A stretch of 64,000 nt of DNA, from NCBI GenBank assembly GCA_021287185.1, contig JAJTAZ010000011.1:1-64000 (forward strand), given 5' to 3'. Source of the DNA: Burkholderiales bacterium. GTDB taxonomy: Bacteria > Pseudomonadota > Gammaproteobacteria > Burkholderiales > Burkholderiaceae. Position numbers and translations under genes: made by a program. Shown here in pieces: positions 50,793-58,366 of this stretch. Under the pieces are notes generated by a model that saw only the letters and a program-made list of their open reading frames with translations, had not been told where the DNA came from and did not search any database. Position 1 is the stretch's first letter. Each line of letters begins with the position of its first letter.

Positions 50793-51506
50793 TTATTTAA
50801 TCGCCCCCAAAATCCCCTGTATCGCCACCGTTCCGCGTTGTGCAGGGTTTTTGCGAATCAAGGTTTCCTCATTCGCCATTTTCGCAAACATGCCATCCAA
50901 GGTTTTATCCAGCACATAGGTTTCTAAATCCAAGTTCGGTTTGGAGGTCAATGGAATGGCGTTGTAGGCATTGATGAGGGTTTGGTATTGGTTGTAGTAG
51001 CCTGTTTGTTTCAGTGAGGACTGCACAATCGGCTGAAATTTTGCACGCAAAGCGGCTTCGGTTTTTCCCCTGAAGTATTGCGTCGCAGCCGTATCGCCGC
51101 CTTTCCAAATCGACAAAGCATCAACCACCGTCATATCGCGCACCGCTGCTGCAAAAATCGGTTTGGCCTCTTGCACTGCCAAAGCTGCACCTTGGTTCAT
51201 TGTGCCTTGCACTTTATCCACATACCCACCCAAACCGACCGCACGCAGCGTTGTCACCACGTTTTTCGCCGAATCGGGCAACAGCATATTCCATACGTTG
51301 GCACTGGATAAATACGTGCTGGCACGGTCAGAACTGAGTGTAAGCATTTCTTTTAACCCGCCCACCATGCTGGTTTGGTTGCCATACACCGACGCCATGG
51401 CGATTTGCGCGCCCAAGTCCACCACCGATTGTAAATTGCCCATGTTTTGACAGGCAGAGAGCGATAAGGTAGCCGCGAATACACCGACGAGATAGTGTTG
51501 TTTCAT
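50793..51506 (-). CDS. DUF4197-family lipoprotein
   Basis: A 237-residue predicted lipoprotein: short signal peptide MKQHYLVGVFAATLSLSAC with Cys19 as lipid anchor. The rest is mostly alpha-helical and matches the DUF4197 pattern: LKEMLTLSSDRAS, NVVTTLRAVGLGGYVDKVQGTMNQGA, DALSIWKGGDTAATQYFRGKT, LDKTLDGMFAKMANEETLIRKNPAQRGT. The function is unknown; the family is generally periplasmic. It is divergent from the PepSY/cytochrome cluster, sharing a 227-bp control region with a two-component-type direct repeat. Confidence 0.85.
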   Translation of the reverse strand: MKQHYLVGVFAATLSLSACQNMGNLQSVVDLGAQIAMASVYGNQTSMVGGLKEMLTLSSDRASTYLSSANVWNMLLPDSAKNVVTTLRAVGLGGYVDKVQGTMNQGAALAVQEAKPIFAAAVRDMTVVDALSIWKGGDTAATQYFRGKTEAALRAKFQPIVQSSLKQTGYYNQYQTLINAYNAIPLTSKPNLDLETYVLDKTLDGMFAKMANEETLIRKNPAQRGTVAIQGILGAIK

Positions 51507-51613
51507 ATCAAATCCTTTTGTTTGATTCTACATAGGCACATCATAACGCAAACTTTTTCCTTCTTTGGTTTTGTAAAGTGATTTTTTACAATTAATCGCG
51601 GACTTCAACCATT

Positions 51614-51646
51614 CTTAATACTACCTTAATCTAAACTTGGTTTAAT
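51614..51646. promoter_or_regulatory. CTTAAT direct-repeat box (PmrA/QseB-like)
   Basis: CTTAAT at 51614-51619 and 51625-51630 are separated by exactly 5 bp, with a third degenerate copy CTTGGT (51636-51641) in the same 11-bp register. This spacing is the recognised form of OmpR/PhoB-family response-regulator sites such as PmrA and QseB. It lies about 88-120 bp upstream of the PepSY lipoprotein ATG. A possible promoter follows: TGACAG then TATTAA at 51684. Confidence 0.55.
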
Positions 51647-51733
51647 CACGCCGTCCTCGTGACAGCTGTACACCAATTCATTGTATTAACTTCATCACAT
51701 CATTTGGATCATCTACTTTTTAAAGGAATCATT

Positions 51734-52096
51734 ATGAACTATTCTTTCAAACTCGCATTGCTTGGCTCTGTTGTTGCACTGTCATTGGGCGCCTGTGGCG
51801 ATGACAAAAAAGAACTTAAAACCGCAGCGACTGCCCCAGTCACTGCCGCCGCCAATACTGCCACCACAGTTGCCGCAGCTGTGGTTAAGGATAAAAATGG
51901 TTGTATCGCTTATCCAAAAAATGAATGGATGAATGAAACAGATGCCAAAGCCAAAGTAGCCGAATTGGGTTATAAGGCCAAAACATTTGAAGTTACAGGC
52001 AACTGTTATGAAATTTATGGCTTTGACAAAGATGGTAAAAAAGCCGAAGTATATTTCGATGCAAAAACCATGGCAATTGTGAAAAAAGGCGATTGA
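51734..52096 (+). CDS. PepSY-domain lipoprotein
   Basis: A 120-residue predicted lipoprotein; signal peptide with lipobox LGAC and lipidated Cys21, then an Ala/Thr-rich linker. From about residue 55 it is a single PepSY-like domain (DAKAKVAELGYKAKTFEVTGNCYEIYGFDKDGKKAEVYFDAKTMAIVKK). Cys57 and Cys91 could form a disulfide. The start follows AAAGGAATCATT. It is the first gene of a run with a DUF4405 protein, a cytochrome b and a ZIP transporter. PepSY proteins often go with membrane cytochromes and two-component systems. The role is unproven. Confidence 0.85.
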   Translation: MNYSFKLALLGSVVALSLGACGDDKKELKTAATAPVTAAANTATTVAAAVVKDKNGCIAYPKNEWMNETDAKAKVAELGYKAKTFEVTGNCYEIYGFDKDGKKAEVYFDAKTMAIVKKGD

Positions 52097-52188
52097 CACT
52101 AATTATCAAATACACAGTACCCGAGAACATGAACACATGACTTGGATACTGGTTTTATTTAGTTTATTTTTCGAGATTGGAATTCAAA

Positions 52189-52494
52189 ATGGCATTTGAT
52201 AGAAAATGGATTACGCCCATCATGGCTGGTTCAATACTCGTTTCGGGCTTAACAGGCGCACTGATGTTCTTTGACATAGCAAACGATTTTCAAGAAGAAA
52301 TCCATGAATGGCTGGGCGTGGTACTGATGTCTGGTGCGGTATTACACACTTTACTCAATTGGCAGGGACTGAAAAAACAACTGCAAACCCCTCGTGGCAA
52401 ATGGATTTTTGGCACATTTGCTGCCTTGTTGTTGCTGAGTTTTGTGGGTGGGTTTGGTGAGTTGGGTGACAGCGGCGAAGAATACGATGATTAA
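52189..52494 (+). CDS. DUF4405 small membrane protein, possible b-heme carrier
   Basis: A 101-residue protein with three hydrophobic segments. It resembles DUF4405 proteins, which look like half a cytochrome b. Two membrane-facing histidines, His39 in EIHEWLG and His53 in VLHTLLNW, are plausible heme ligands. A TTG four codons upstream is possible, but the ATG at 52189 is the better start. It ends 14 bp before the cytochrome b gene, so the two probably form an operon and a shared redox complex. Confidence 0.78.
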   Translation: MAFDRKWITPIMAGSILVSGLTGALMFFDIANDFQEEIHEWLGVVLMSGAVLHTLLNWQGLKKQLQTPRGKWIFGTFAALLLLSFVGGFGELGDSGEEYDD

Positions 52495-52508
52495 ATTTGG
52501 GGGTTATG

Positions 52509-53033
52509 ATGAATAAAATATTGGTTTGGGATCCGTTGGTGCGTCTTTTACACTGGATTTTGGCTATTTTAGTTATTGCTAATTTTTTAAATGAAGATGG
52601 TAAATTTTATCACCGCTGGATAGGTTATACGGCCACTGCGATTGTTGTGATGCGCATTATTTGGGGATTCGTTGGTACGAAACACGCACGCTTCTCAGAT
52701 TGGTTCCCAACACCTTCGCGCGTGGTAGAATACACGCGACTGAAACTTAAAGGGCAAGCACCACGTTACATCGGGCACAACCCTTTGGGTGCTGTCATGA
52801 TGTTGCTGTTGATTGTATTGGTATTAAATCAAGGATTAACGGGCTTTATGATGGGAACCGACCAATTTTTTGGCGAAAAATGGCTTGAAGAATGGCATGA
52901 AATCGCTTCAAACTTAATTTTAGTTGCCATCGGATTGCACGTTTTGGGTGCGATTTTTGAAAGCATTAAAACCCGTGAAAATCTGCCTTTGGCAATGATA
53001 CACGGCAAAAAACGCCCACACGGTCATCGTTAA
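52509..53033 (+). CDS. Cytochrome b (b561/HydC-like) membrane protein
   Basis: A 174-residue four-helix cytochrome b domain protein of the small b-type 'cytochrome b/b6 domain' group. Candidate heme ligands are His15 (LLHWILA), His35 (YHRWIGY), His130 (EWHEIAS) and His144 (GLHVLG), one in each helix, so two hemes could bind. A Gly-rich site precedes the ATG; another ATG lies one codon upstream. Such proteins pass electrons between quinol and a periplasmic partner. Here the partner may be the PepSY lipoprotein or something outside the window. Confidence 0.85.
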   Translation: MNKILVWDPLVRLLHWILAILVIANFLNEDGKFYHRWIGYTATAIVVMRIIWGFVGTKHARFSDWFPTPSRVVEYTRLKLKGQAPRYIGHNPLGAVMMLLLIVLVLNQGLTGFMMGTDQFFGEKWLEEWHEIASNLILVAIGLHVLGAIFESIKTRENLPLAMIHGKKRPHGHR

Positions 53034-53065
53034 TTCCCTTAACCCACAAACGTATAAGGAAAATT

Positions 53066-53779
53066 ATGCCCCCTATCGCCATTATGCTCATTCCAGCCAT
53101 TGTGGTCGCCCTCAGTGGTATTTTGGCACTCATTTGGCATCCCTCTCATCAAGCACGCAGTTTGATTCAGCACTTCGCCGCTGGCGTGGTGATTGCTGTG
53201 CTTGCAGTGGAAGTGTTGCCCGAACTGACGCGTGAGCACGCGCCCAATTGGGTCTTGATTGCTTCTTTTGCTTTCGGTGTGCTCTTCATGTACCTCATGA
53301 AAATTTTGAGCGAACACTTAGAAGCCCAATCTGCCGCATCGGGCAGTGAAGGTGCAAATATCGGTTTGATTTCTACAGTGTTTATCGATGCGGCGGTGGA
53401 TGGCTTAATCATCGGCGCAGGTTTCGCTGCCAGTAAAGAAACGGGCTTAATTTTAGCCATTGGCTTGTCAGTAGAAATGTTGTTTTTAGGTCTGTCGTTG
53501 GTATCCAATACCATGAAGGGTTGGCGGATTGTGGGGCTGACCACACTGCTCGGTATTGACATGATTGCATCGATTTTGCTCGGCAACTATTTTCTCACAG
53601 GCGCATCCACCGCGATTATCAGTGCGATTTTAGCGTTTGGGGTTGCAGCGTTACTGTATTTGGTAACAGAGGAACTGCTCATTGAAGCGCACACAATACA
53701 AGAAAAACCCACCTCGGTGCTGTGGCTGTTCTCAGGGTTTTTGATGTTTTGGGCGTTTCAGTTGTACACCGCGCATTGA
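53066..53779 (+). CDS. ZIP-family metal transporter
   Basis: A 237-residue membrane protein with about seven to eight helices, resembling ZIP (zinc/iron) permeases. HFAAGVVIAVLAVEVLPE (residues 36-53) is the first half of the family core. FIDAAVDGLIIGAGF (D108, D112) replaces the usual HN/HS-xxDG of helix 4. TEELLIEAH (E202, E207, H209) is the helix-5-like second metal motif. The aspartate substitution may shift metal preference. It starts 33 bp after the cytochrome b gene and may be co-transcribed. A terminator follows. Confidence 0.85.
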   Translation: MPPIAIMLIPAIVVALSGILALIWHPSHQARSLIQHFAAGVVIAVLAVEVLPELTREHAPNWVLIASFAFGVLFMYLMKILSEHLEAQSAASGSEGANIGLISTVFIDAAVDGLIIGAGFAASKETGLILAIGLSVEMLFLGLSLVSNTMKGWRIVGLTTLLGIDMIASILLGNYFLTGASTAIISAILAFGVAALLYLVTEELLIEAHTIQEKPTSVLWLFSGFLMFWAFQLYTAH

Positions 53780-53805
53780 TGATGACACAAACTTTGAGCT
53801 GTTTT

Positions 53806-53838
53806 GAATACTGGGGCATTTTTGCCCCAGTATTTTTT
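53806..53838 (+). terminator. Terminator between the ZIP gene and DUF2461 gene
   Basis: A 12-bp perfect stem AATACTGGGGCA/TGCCCCAGTATT (53807-53818, 53823-53834) with a T4 loop and following T-run. It serves the plus strand; the convergent DUF2461 gene ends at 53837. Confidence 0.85.
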
Positions 53839-54502
53839 ATGAACTGGCTGAATTCAAAAATTGCTGAAAAGGTTGGTACGCTGTAAAAACTTTATCAATG
53901 TGGGTGTGTAATTTGTTTCCCGCGATGGTTTCATCAGACACATCGCTTTTGACCCACAAGGTTTTGTATTTGATGAGTTCGATGTTCACATCGTCTTTTG
54001 AAAACCCTTGCGGCGGTCGCAGCAAACGCTCTCCTTGAACCCCACCAAAGTATTTTTTAAAATTTTTGTCTTGAAGAATGGCCTGTAATTCACTGCCATT
54101 GTGCAGAATGCGCAGACGAATTTGTTTGAGCCACGCGGGTGATGGCGAATGCGCGCCACCCGCAATCATGCTCGCGTTCGGCCCAATGTGCAGATAAAAC
54201 CCCGCACGATTAAAGTCCGAACGTTTGCCACTGCTGACCACGTGAATGCCAAAATGGGTTTTATACGGTGCGCCATCGCGCGCAAAACGCGCGTCTTTAT
54301 AAATCCGAAACAAGCAATTTTTTGGCTCAACCCCAATGAGCAAGGGATCATGGGCAATCAGGACGCCGATTAAATCATCGGTGAAATCCAACAATTCGCT
54401 GTGCAGTGTTTGATAACGCATTTTATGCTCGGCGAACCACTCGCGGTTGTTGTTGTTCGCCAGCTCACGCAAAAAAGGTAAGGTATCTGAAGGCAGTTGC
54501 AT
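53837..54502 (-). CDS. DUF2461-domain protein
   Basis: A 221-residue cytoplasmic protein of the DUF2461 (TIGR02453) family, whose members are widespread and of unknown function. Family signatures are visible: LPFLRELANNNNREWFAEHK at the N-terminus, and CLFRIYKDARFARDGAPYKTHFG followed by GFYLHIGP in the middle. The length is typical. No operon partner is clear; rubredoxin lies 67 bp upstream on the same strand. Confidence 0.88.
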   Translation of the reverse strand: MQLPSDTLPFLRELANNNNREWFAEHKMRYQTLHSELLDFTDDLIGVLIAHDPLLIGVEPKNCLFRIYKDARFARDGAPYKTHFGIHVVSSGKRSDFNRAGFYLHIGPNASMIAGGAHSPSPAWLKQIRLRILHNGSELQAILQDKNFKKYFGGVQGERLLRPPQGFSKDDVNIELIKYKTLWVKSDVSDETIAGNKLHTHIDKVFTAYQPFQQFLNSASS

Positions 54503-54569
54503 GGTCGCTCCTTAGTAGCGGTCGTGTGATGCCAAATTGTAGCACCGCTGCACTGCCTCATCGTGTGAT

Positions 54570-54743
54570 TTAAATTTCCACCATATCAAAATCGTCTTTA
54601 CCCATTTGACACTCTGGGCACAGCCAATCTTCAGGGACGTCTTGCCAGCGTGTGCCTGCGGCGATGCCGTCTTCAGGTGCGCCTGTTGCTTCGTCATAAA
54701 TCCAACCACAGGTTGCACACATCCAAGTTTTAAATTCACTCAT
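54570..54743 (-). CDS. Rubredoxin
   Basis: A 57-residue one-iron electron carrier. The two Cys pairs, CATCG and CPECQ, coordinate the iron. [14 protein letters not shown] and [18 protein letters not shown] are typical. The start MSEFKTW is preceded by GGAGAACGAA; a 5-codon extension to 54758 lacks support. Rubredoxins serve alkane hydroxylases or oxygen/superoxide detoxification; no partner is adjacent. Confidence 0.95.
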   Translation of the reverse strand: MSEFKTWMCATCGWIYDEATGAPEDGIAAGTRWQDVPEDWLCPECQMGKDDFDMVEI

Positions 54744-54862
54744 TTCGTTCTCCTTCATGGGTTAAAAATTTCAATGCTGATTGCATGGACGTATTAAACC
54801 AAATTCAGATTAACGCAAGATTAACCGCATGTGAATATTTGTAAAGTGAATACAACCAAGTA

Positions 54863-56197
54863 TTATTGCCCGCGCCCACCTGTGCGGTGCATCGATGGTT
54901 TATGCCCTGATGCAGGTTTTTTCGCACCGTGGGCGGTTGGACCTTGCGGACGGTTTATACGGTTTTGTGGTGACACTGGTTTGGCTGAGCTCGTGCGCGC
55001 ACCGCCTCGATTGGCAGGGCTTGAACGAACGCCTGTGCGTGGTTTTTGAATCGGCTCTGGCTTCACACTCAAATCAGGCTCAAAACCTTTGACCGCATAG
55101 CGCGTGAATTCACGGTGGGTCAATCGCTCAATGTCCTTGAGCAATTTAAATTCGTCCACACAAACCAGCGACACCGCCAAGCCCGTTGCGCCTGCGCGCC
55201 CCGTGCGGCCGATGCGATGTACATAATCTTCGGCGACTTGGGGCAATTCGTAGTTCACCACATACGGCAATTGATCAATATCAATTCCACGCGCCGCAAT
55301 ATCAGTCGCGACCAAAACCTGTAATTTACCGTCTTTGAATTCGTTCAATGCCCGCGTGCGTGCGCCTTGACTTTTGTTGCCATGAATCGCCATCGCGCTG
55401 ATGCCGTCTTTATCTAATTGCTCGGCAAGGCGGTTCGCGCCGTGTTTGGTGCGTGTGAACACCAGCACTTGAAACCAGTTTTGCGCTTTAATCAGGTGCG
55501 TGAGCAACTCACGTTTGCGCTCACGATCCACGGTGTAAATGGTTTGCTCAATCACCTCAACGGTTGAATTTCTGCGCGCGACCTCAATGGTTTTGGGTTC
55601 GTGCAGCAAGCCTTGTGCCAGCGTGCGAATTTCATCCGAGAAGGTCGCTGAGAACAATAAATTTTGACGCTGTTTGGGCAGCAATTTAAAAATTCGTTTG
55701 ATGTCGTGAATGAAACCCATATCCAGCATACGGTCGGCTTCATCGAGCACCAAAATTTCGACGTGTGATAAATCGATATTGCCTTGCCCGTGGTGATCCA
55801 TCAAACGCCCTGGCGTGGCGACCAAAATATCCACGCCGCGACGGAGTTTGTCGGTTTGCGGATTGATGTTGACCCCACCAAACATCACCATGGATTTAAG
55901 TTTCAAGTATTTGCCATAGTTGTGCACACTCTCGCCCACCTGCGCAGCGAGTTCTCGCGTGGGCGTGAGCACGAGCACGCGTGGGTGTTTTTGATTGGGT
56001 GTGCCGATGAGCCGCTGTAAAATCGGCAAAGTAAAACCAGCGGTTTTGCCTGTACCTGTTTGTGCGGCGGCAAGCAAATCACCGCCTGCTAAAACCTGCG
56101 GAATTGCTTGCGCTTGAATTGGGGTTGGGGTGTCGTAGCCTTGTTCGGCAACGGCGCGGAGAATGGGCTCGGCCAAACCGAGTTCAGTAAATTTCAT
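54863..56197 (-). CDS. rhlE: DEAD-box ATP-dependent RNA helicase RhlE
   Basis: Unwinds RNA in rRNA maturation and mRNA turnover. From ATG 56197 it has 444 residues. Q-motif and motif I AQTGTGKT (45-52), motif Ia PTRELAAQ, motif II DEAD (152-155), SAT, and motif [12 protein letters not shown] are all present. The C-terminal tail (about 65 residues) is rich in Arg, Gly and Pro, typical of RhlE. It is divergent from an ABC-F gene with about 225 bp between the starts. An N-terminal extension to 56260 is rejected. Confidence 0.95.
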   Translation of the reverse strand: MKFTELGLAEPILRAVAEQGYDTPTPIQAQAIPQVLAGGDLLAAAQTGTGKTAGFTLPILQRLIGTPNQKHPRVLVLTPTRELAAQVGESVHNYGKYLKLKSMVMFGGVNINPQTDKLRRGVDILVATPGRLMDHHGQGNIDLSHVEILVLDEADRMLDMGFIHDIKRIFKLLPKQRQNLLFSATFSDEIRTLAQGLLHEPKTIEVARRNSTVEVIEQTIYTVDRERKRELLTHLIKAQNWFQVLVFTRTKHGANRLAEQLDKDGISAMAIHGNKSQGARTRALNEFKDGKLQVLVATDIAARGIDIDQLPYVVNYELPQVAEDYVHRIGRTGRAGATGLAVSLVCVDEFKLLKDIERLTHREFTRYAVKGFEPDLSVKPEPIQKPRTGVRSSPANRGGARTSSAKPVSPQNRINRPQGPTAHGAKKPASGHKPSMHRTGGRGQ

Positions 56198-56386
56198 AGT
56201 ATCAACTTTGTTAAATGGTGCGCAGAGTTGATTCACTTCAAAATAATCACTGATTCCCACTGCGCGGTGGTTGCGCCAAACATATCACGCAAAAAATAAC
56301 CGCGCATAAAATTGTTTTGCGCGGTGCGCCATTGTAACAGAGTTTGCCTCAAGCGATTGGATAGCCCTATTGGCTCATGCTCGTTT

Positions 56387-56395
56387 TGGTATAAT
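56387..56395 (+). promoter_or_regulatory. Extended -10 promoter of the ABC-F gene
   Basis: TGGTATAAT contains a perfect TATAAT with an upstream TG, about 27 bp before the ATG at 56422. It gives a very short leader of about 20 nt. No good -35 is needed for extended -10 promoters. Confidence 0.6.
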
Positions 56396-56421
56396 CTCGC
56401 CTTTATCACTCAGCCAAGTCC

Positions 56422-58359
56422 ATGATTACAATCACCAATCTTCGCCTACAACGCGGACAAAAAGTCCTGCTCGAGTCCGCCAACGCCCGCGTTGATATTG
56501 GACAACGCGTCGGTGTGATTGGACGCAACGGCACGGGTAAATCGAGCTTGTTCGCATTGTTGCGTGGCGAGTTGCACGGCGATGCAGGTGATGTCAGTAT
56601 TCCCTCCAACTGGGTGATTGCGCATGTCGCGCAGGAAATGCCTGAAACTGAAATGTCTGCGCTGGATTATGTGCTTGAAGGTGATGAAGAATTGATGCGT
56701 TTGAAGGCAGAACTCAAAATCGCCGAGGAGCAAAATGACGGCGTTGCCATCGCTCATTGCCACAGCGAATGGGCACGTATTGATGCCTACAGTGCGCCTG
56801 CGCGTGCGGGGCAATTGCTCAATGGTTTGGGCTTTGCGCAAAGTTTGCAAGGTAATCCCGTCAATTCATTTTCTGGCGGCTGGCGCATGCGTTTAAACTT
56901 GGCGCGTGCGCTGATGTGTCGCTCGGAATTATTACTATTGGACGAGCCGACCAATCACTTGGATTTGGACACGGTGTTGTGGTTGGAACAGTATTTAAAA
57001 TCGCATCCAGCGACACAACTCATCATTTCGCACGACCGTGATTTTCTCGACACGCTGTGCACCCACATCATCGAAGTGGCGCAACAAACGCTCACCAGTT
57101 ACAAAGGCAATTACACCCAGTTTGAACGCATTCGCGGCGAACGACTGGCACAACAACAAGCCCTGTACGCACAACAGCAACGCCACATTGCCCATCTGCA
57201 AAGTTATATTGACCGTTTTCGCGCCAAAGCGACCAAAGCGCGCCAAGCGCAATCGCGCATCAAAGCCTTGGACCGTCTCGAACTGGTGGCAGCGGCACAT
57301 TTGGATTCGCCGTTTACTTTTGAATTTGCCGAACTGCATGATTTACCGAATCCCTTGATGCAAACCGATGGCATTCAACTGGGCTATGGTGACAAAACCT
57401 TGCTCGATAAAGTTGCTTTTTCGATTCAATCACACGACCGCATCGGTTTGCTCGGCATGAACGGCGCGGGCAAATCCACGCTGATTAAAGCCCTTGCACA
57501 AGAACTCACGCCGCTGTCTGGCAGTATCACCACCGCACAAAACCTGCGCATCGGCTATTTTTCGCAACAACATTTGGATACCCTGCGCGAAGACGAATCA
57601 CCACTGTGGCACATGCAACGGCTTGCACCGAATGAAAACGTACAAGTTTTGCGTAATTTCCTCGGTGGATTTCATTTCCAAGGTGATCGCGTGATTGAGC
57701 GCATCACCAATTTTTCAGGCGGTGAAAAAGCGCGTTTGGCATTGGCGTTATTGATTTGGCAAAAGCCACATTTACTACTGCTCGATGAACCGACCAATCA
57801 CTTGGATTTGGACATGCGCCACGCGCTCACCGTGGCATTGCAACAGTTTAACGGCGCATTGATTGTGGTCTCGCATGACCGCAGTTTACTGGCGAACTGC
57901 GTGGATGATTTTTGGTTGGTGGCCAATGGTACGGTCAAACCTTTTGACGGTGATTTAGAAGATTACCGTGCGTGGTGTGCGAAAAGTTGGCAGTTGTATC
58001 AACACGATAAAAATCAAGCCAATGCACAAGAATCACTTGCCGAATCCCAGTCCAACGTGAATAAACGCGAAGCACGCCAGCAAGCGACACAAAATCGCAT
58101 CGCTTTGGCCAATGCGCAAAAACCGTTGAAACAGCAACTTGCTAAACTTGAAAAAACCTTGCACAGTGCGCAAACCGAGCACAGTGAATTGCAAAACTGG
58201 CTCGCCTCGGAATCTGCTTACGCGCCTGAACACAAAGACAGTCTCGCGGAAAAAGTACGTCGTACCAGTGAATTGTCAGCACAGATCGAGGCTTTAGAAG
58301 AAGAATGGTTGCTGCTGCATGAGCAGTTAGAAGCCATTGAAAATGAAATGAGTGCCTGA
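56422..58359 (+). CDS. ABC-F family ATP-binding protein (YheS type)
   Basis: A 645-residue soluble tandem ABC ATPase without membrane domains. Such proteins act on the ribosome E-site and can relieve stalling or confer antibiotic resistance. ABC1: Walker A GRNGTGKSS (34-42), signature FSGGWRMRL, Walker B LLLLDEPTNHLD. The P-site linker Arg/Gln-rich region lies between the two ABCs. ABC2: GMNGAGKST (about 346-354), FSGGEKARLAL, LLDEPTNHLDLD. The C-terminal coiled-coil extension (about residue 530 onward) and length match YheS/Uup; YheS is preferred by size. comEC converges 7 bp downstream. Confidence 0.93.
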   Translation: MITITNLRLQRGQKVLLESANARVDIGQRVGVIGRNGTGKSSLFALLRGELHGDAGDVSIPSNWVIAHVAQEMPETEMSALDYVLEGDEELMRLKAELKIAEEQNDGVAIAHCHSEWARIDAYSAPARAGQLLNGLGFAQSLQGNPVNSFSGGWRMRLNLARALMCRSELLLLDEPTNHLDLDTVLWLEQYLKSHPATQLIISHDRDFLDTLCTHIIEVAQQTLTSYKGNYTQFERIRGERLAQQQALYAQQQRHIAHLQSYIDRFRAKATKARQAQSRIKALDRLELVAAAHLDSPFTFEFAELHDLPNPLMQTDGIQLGYGDKTLLDKVAFSIQSHDRIGLLGMNGAGKSTLIKALAQELTPLSGSITTAQNLRIGYFSQQHLDTLREDESPLWHMQRLAPNENVQVLRNFLGGFHFQGDRVIERITNFSGGEKARLALALLIWQKPHLLLLDEPTNHLDLDMRHALTVALQQFNGALIVVSHDRSLLANCVDDFWLVANGTVKPFDGDLEDYRAWCAKSWQLYQHDKNQANAQESLAESQSNVNKREARQQATQNRIALANAQKPLKQQLAKLEKTLHSAQTEHSELQNWLASESAYAPEHKDSLAEKVRRTSELSAQIEALEEEWLLLHEQLEAIENEMSA

Positions 58360-58366
58360 TGCCTGC

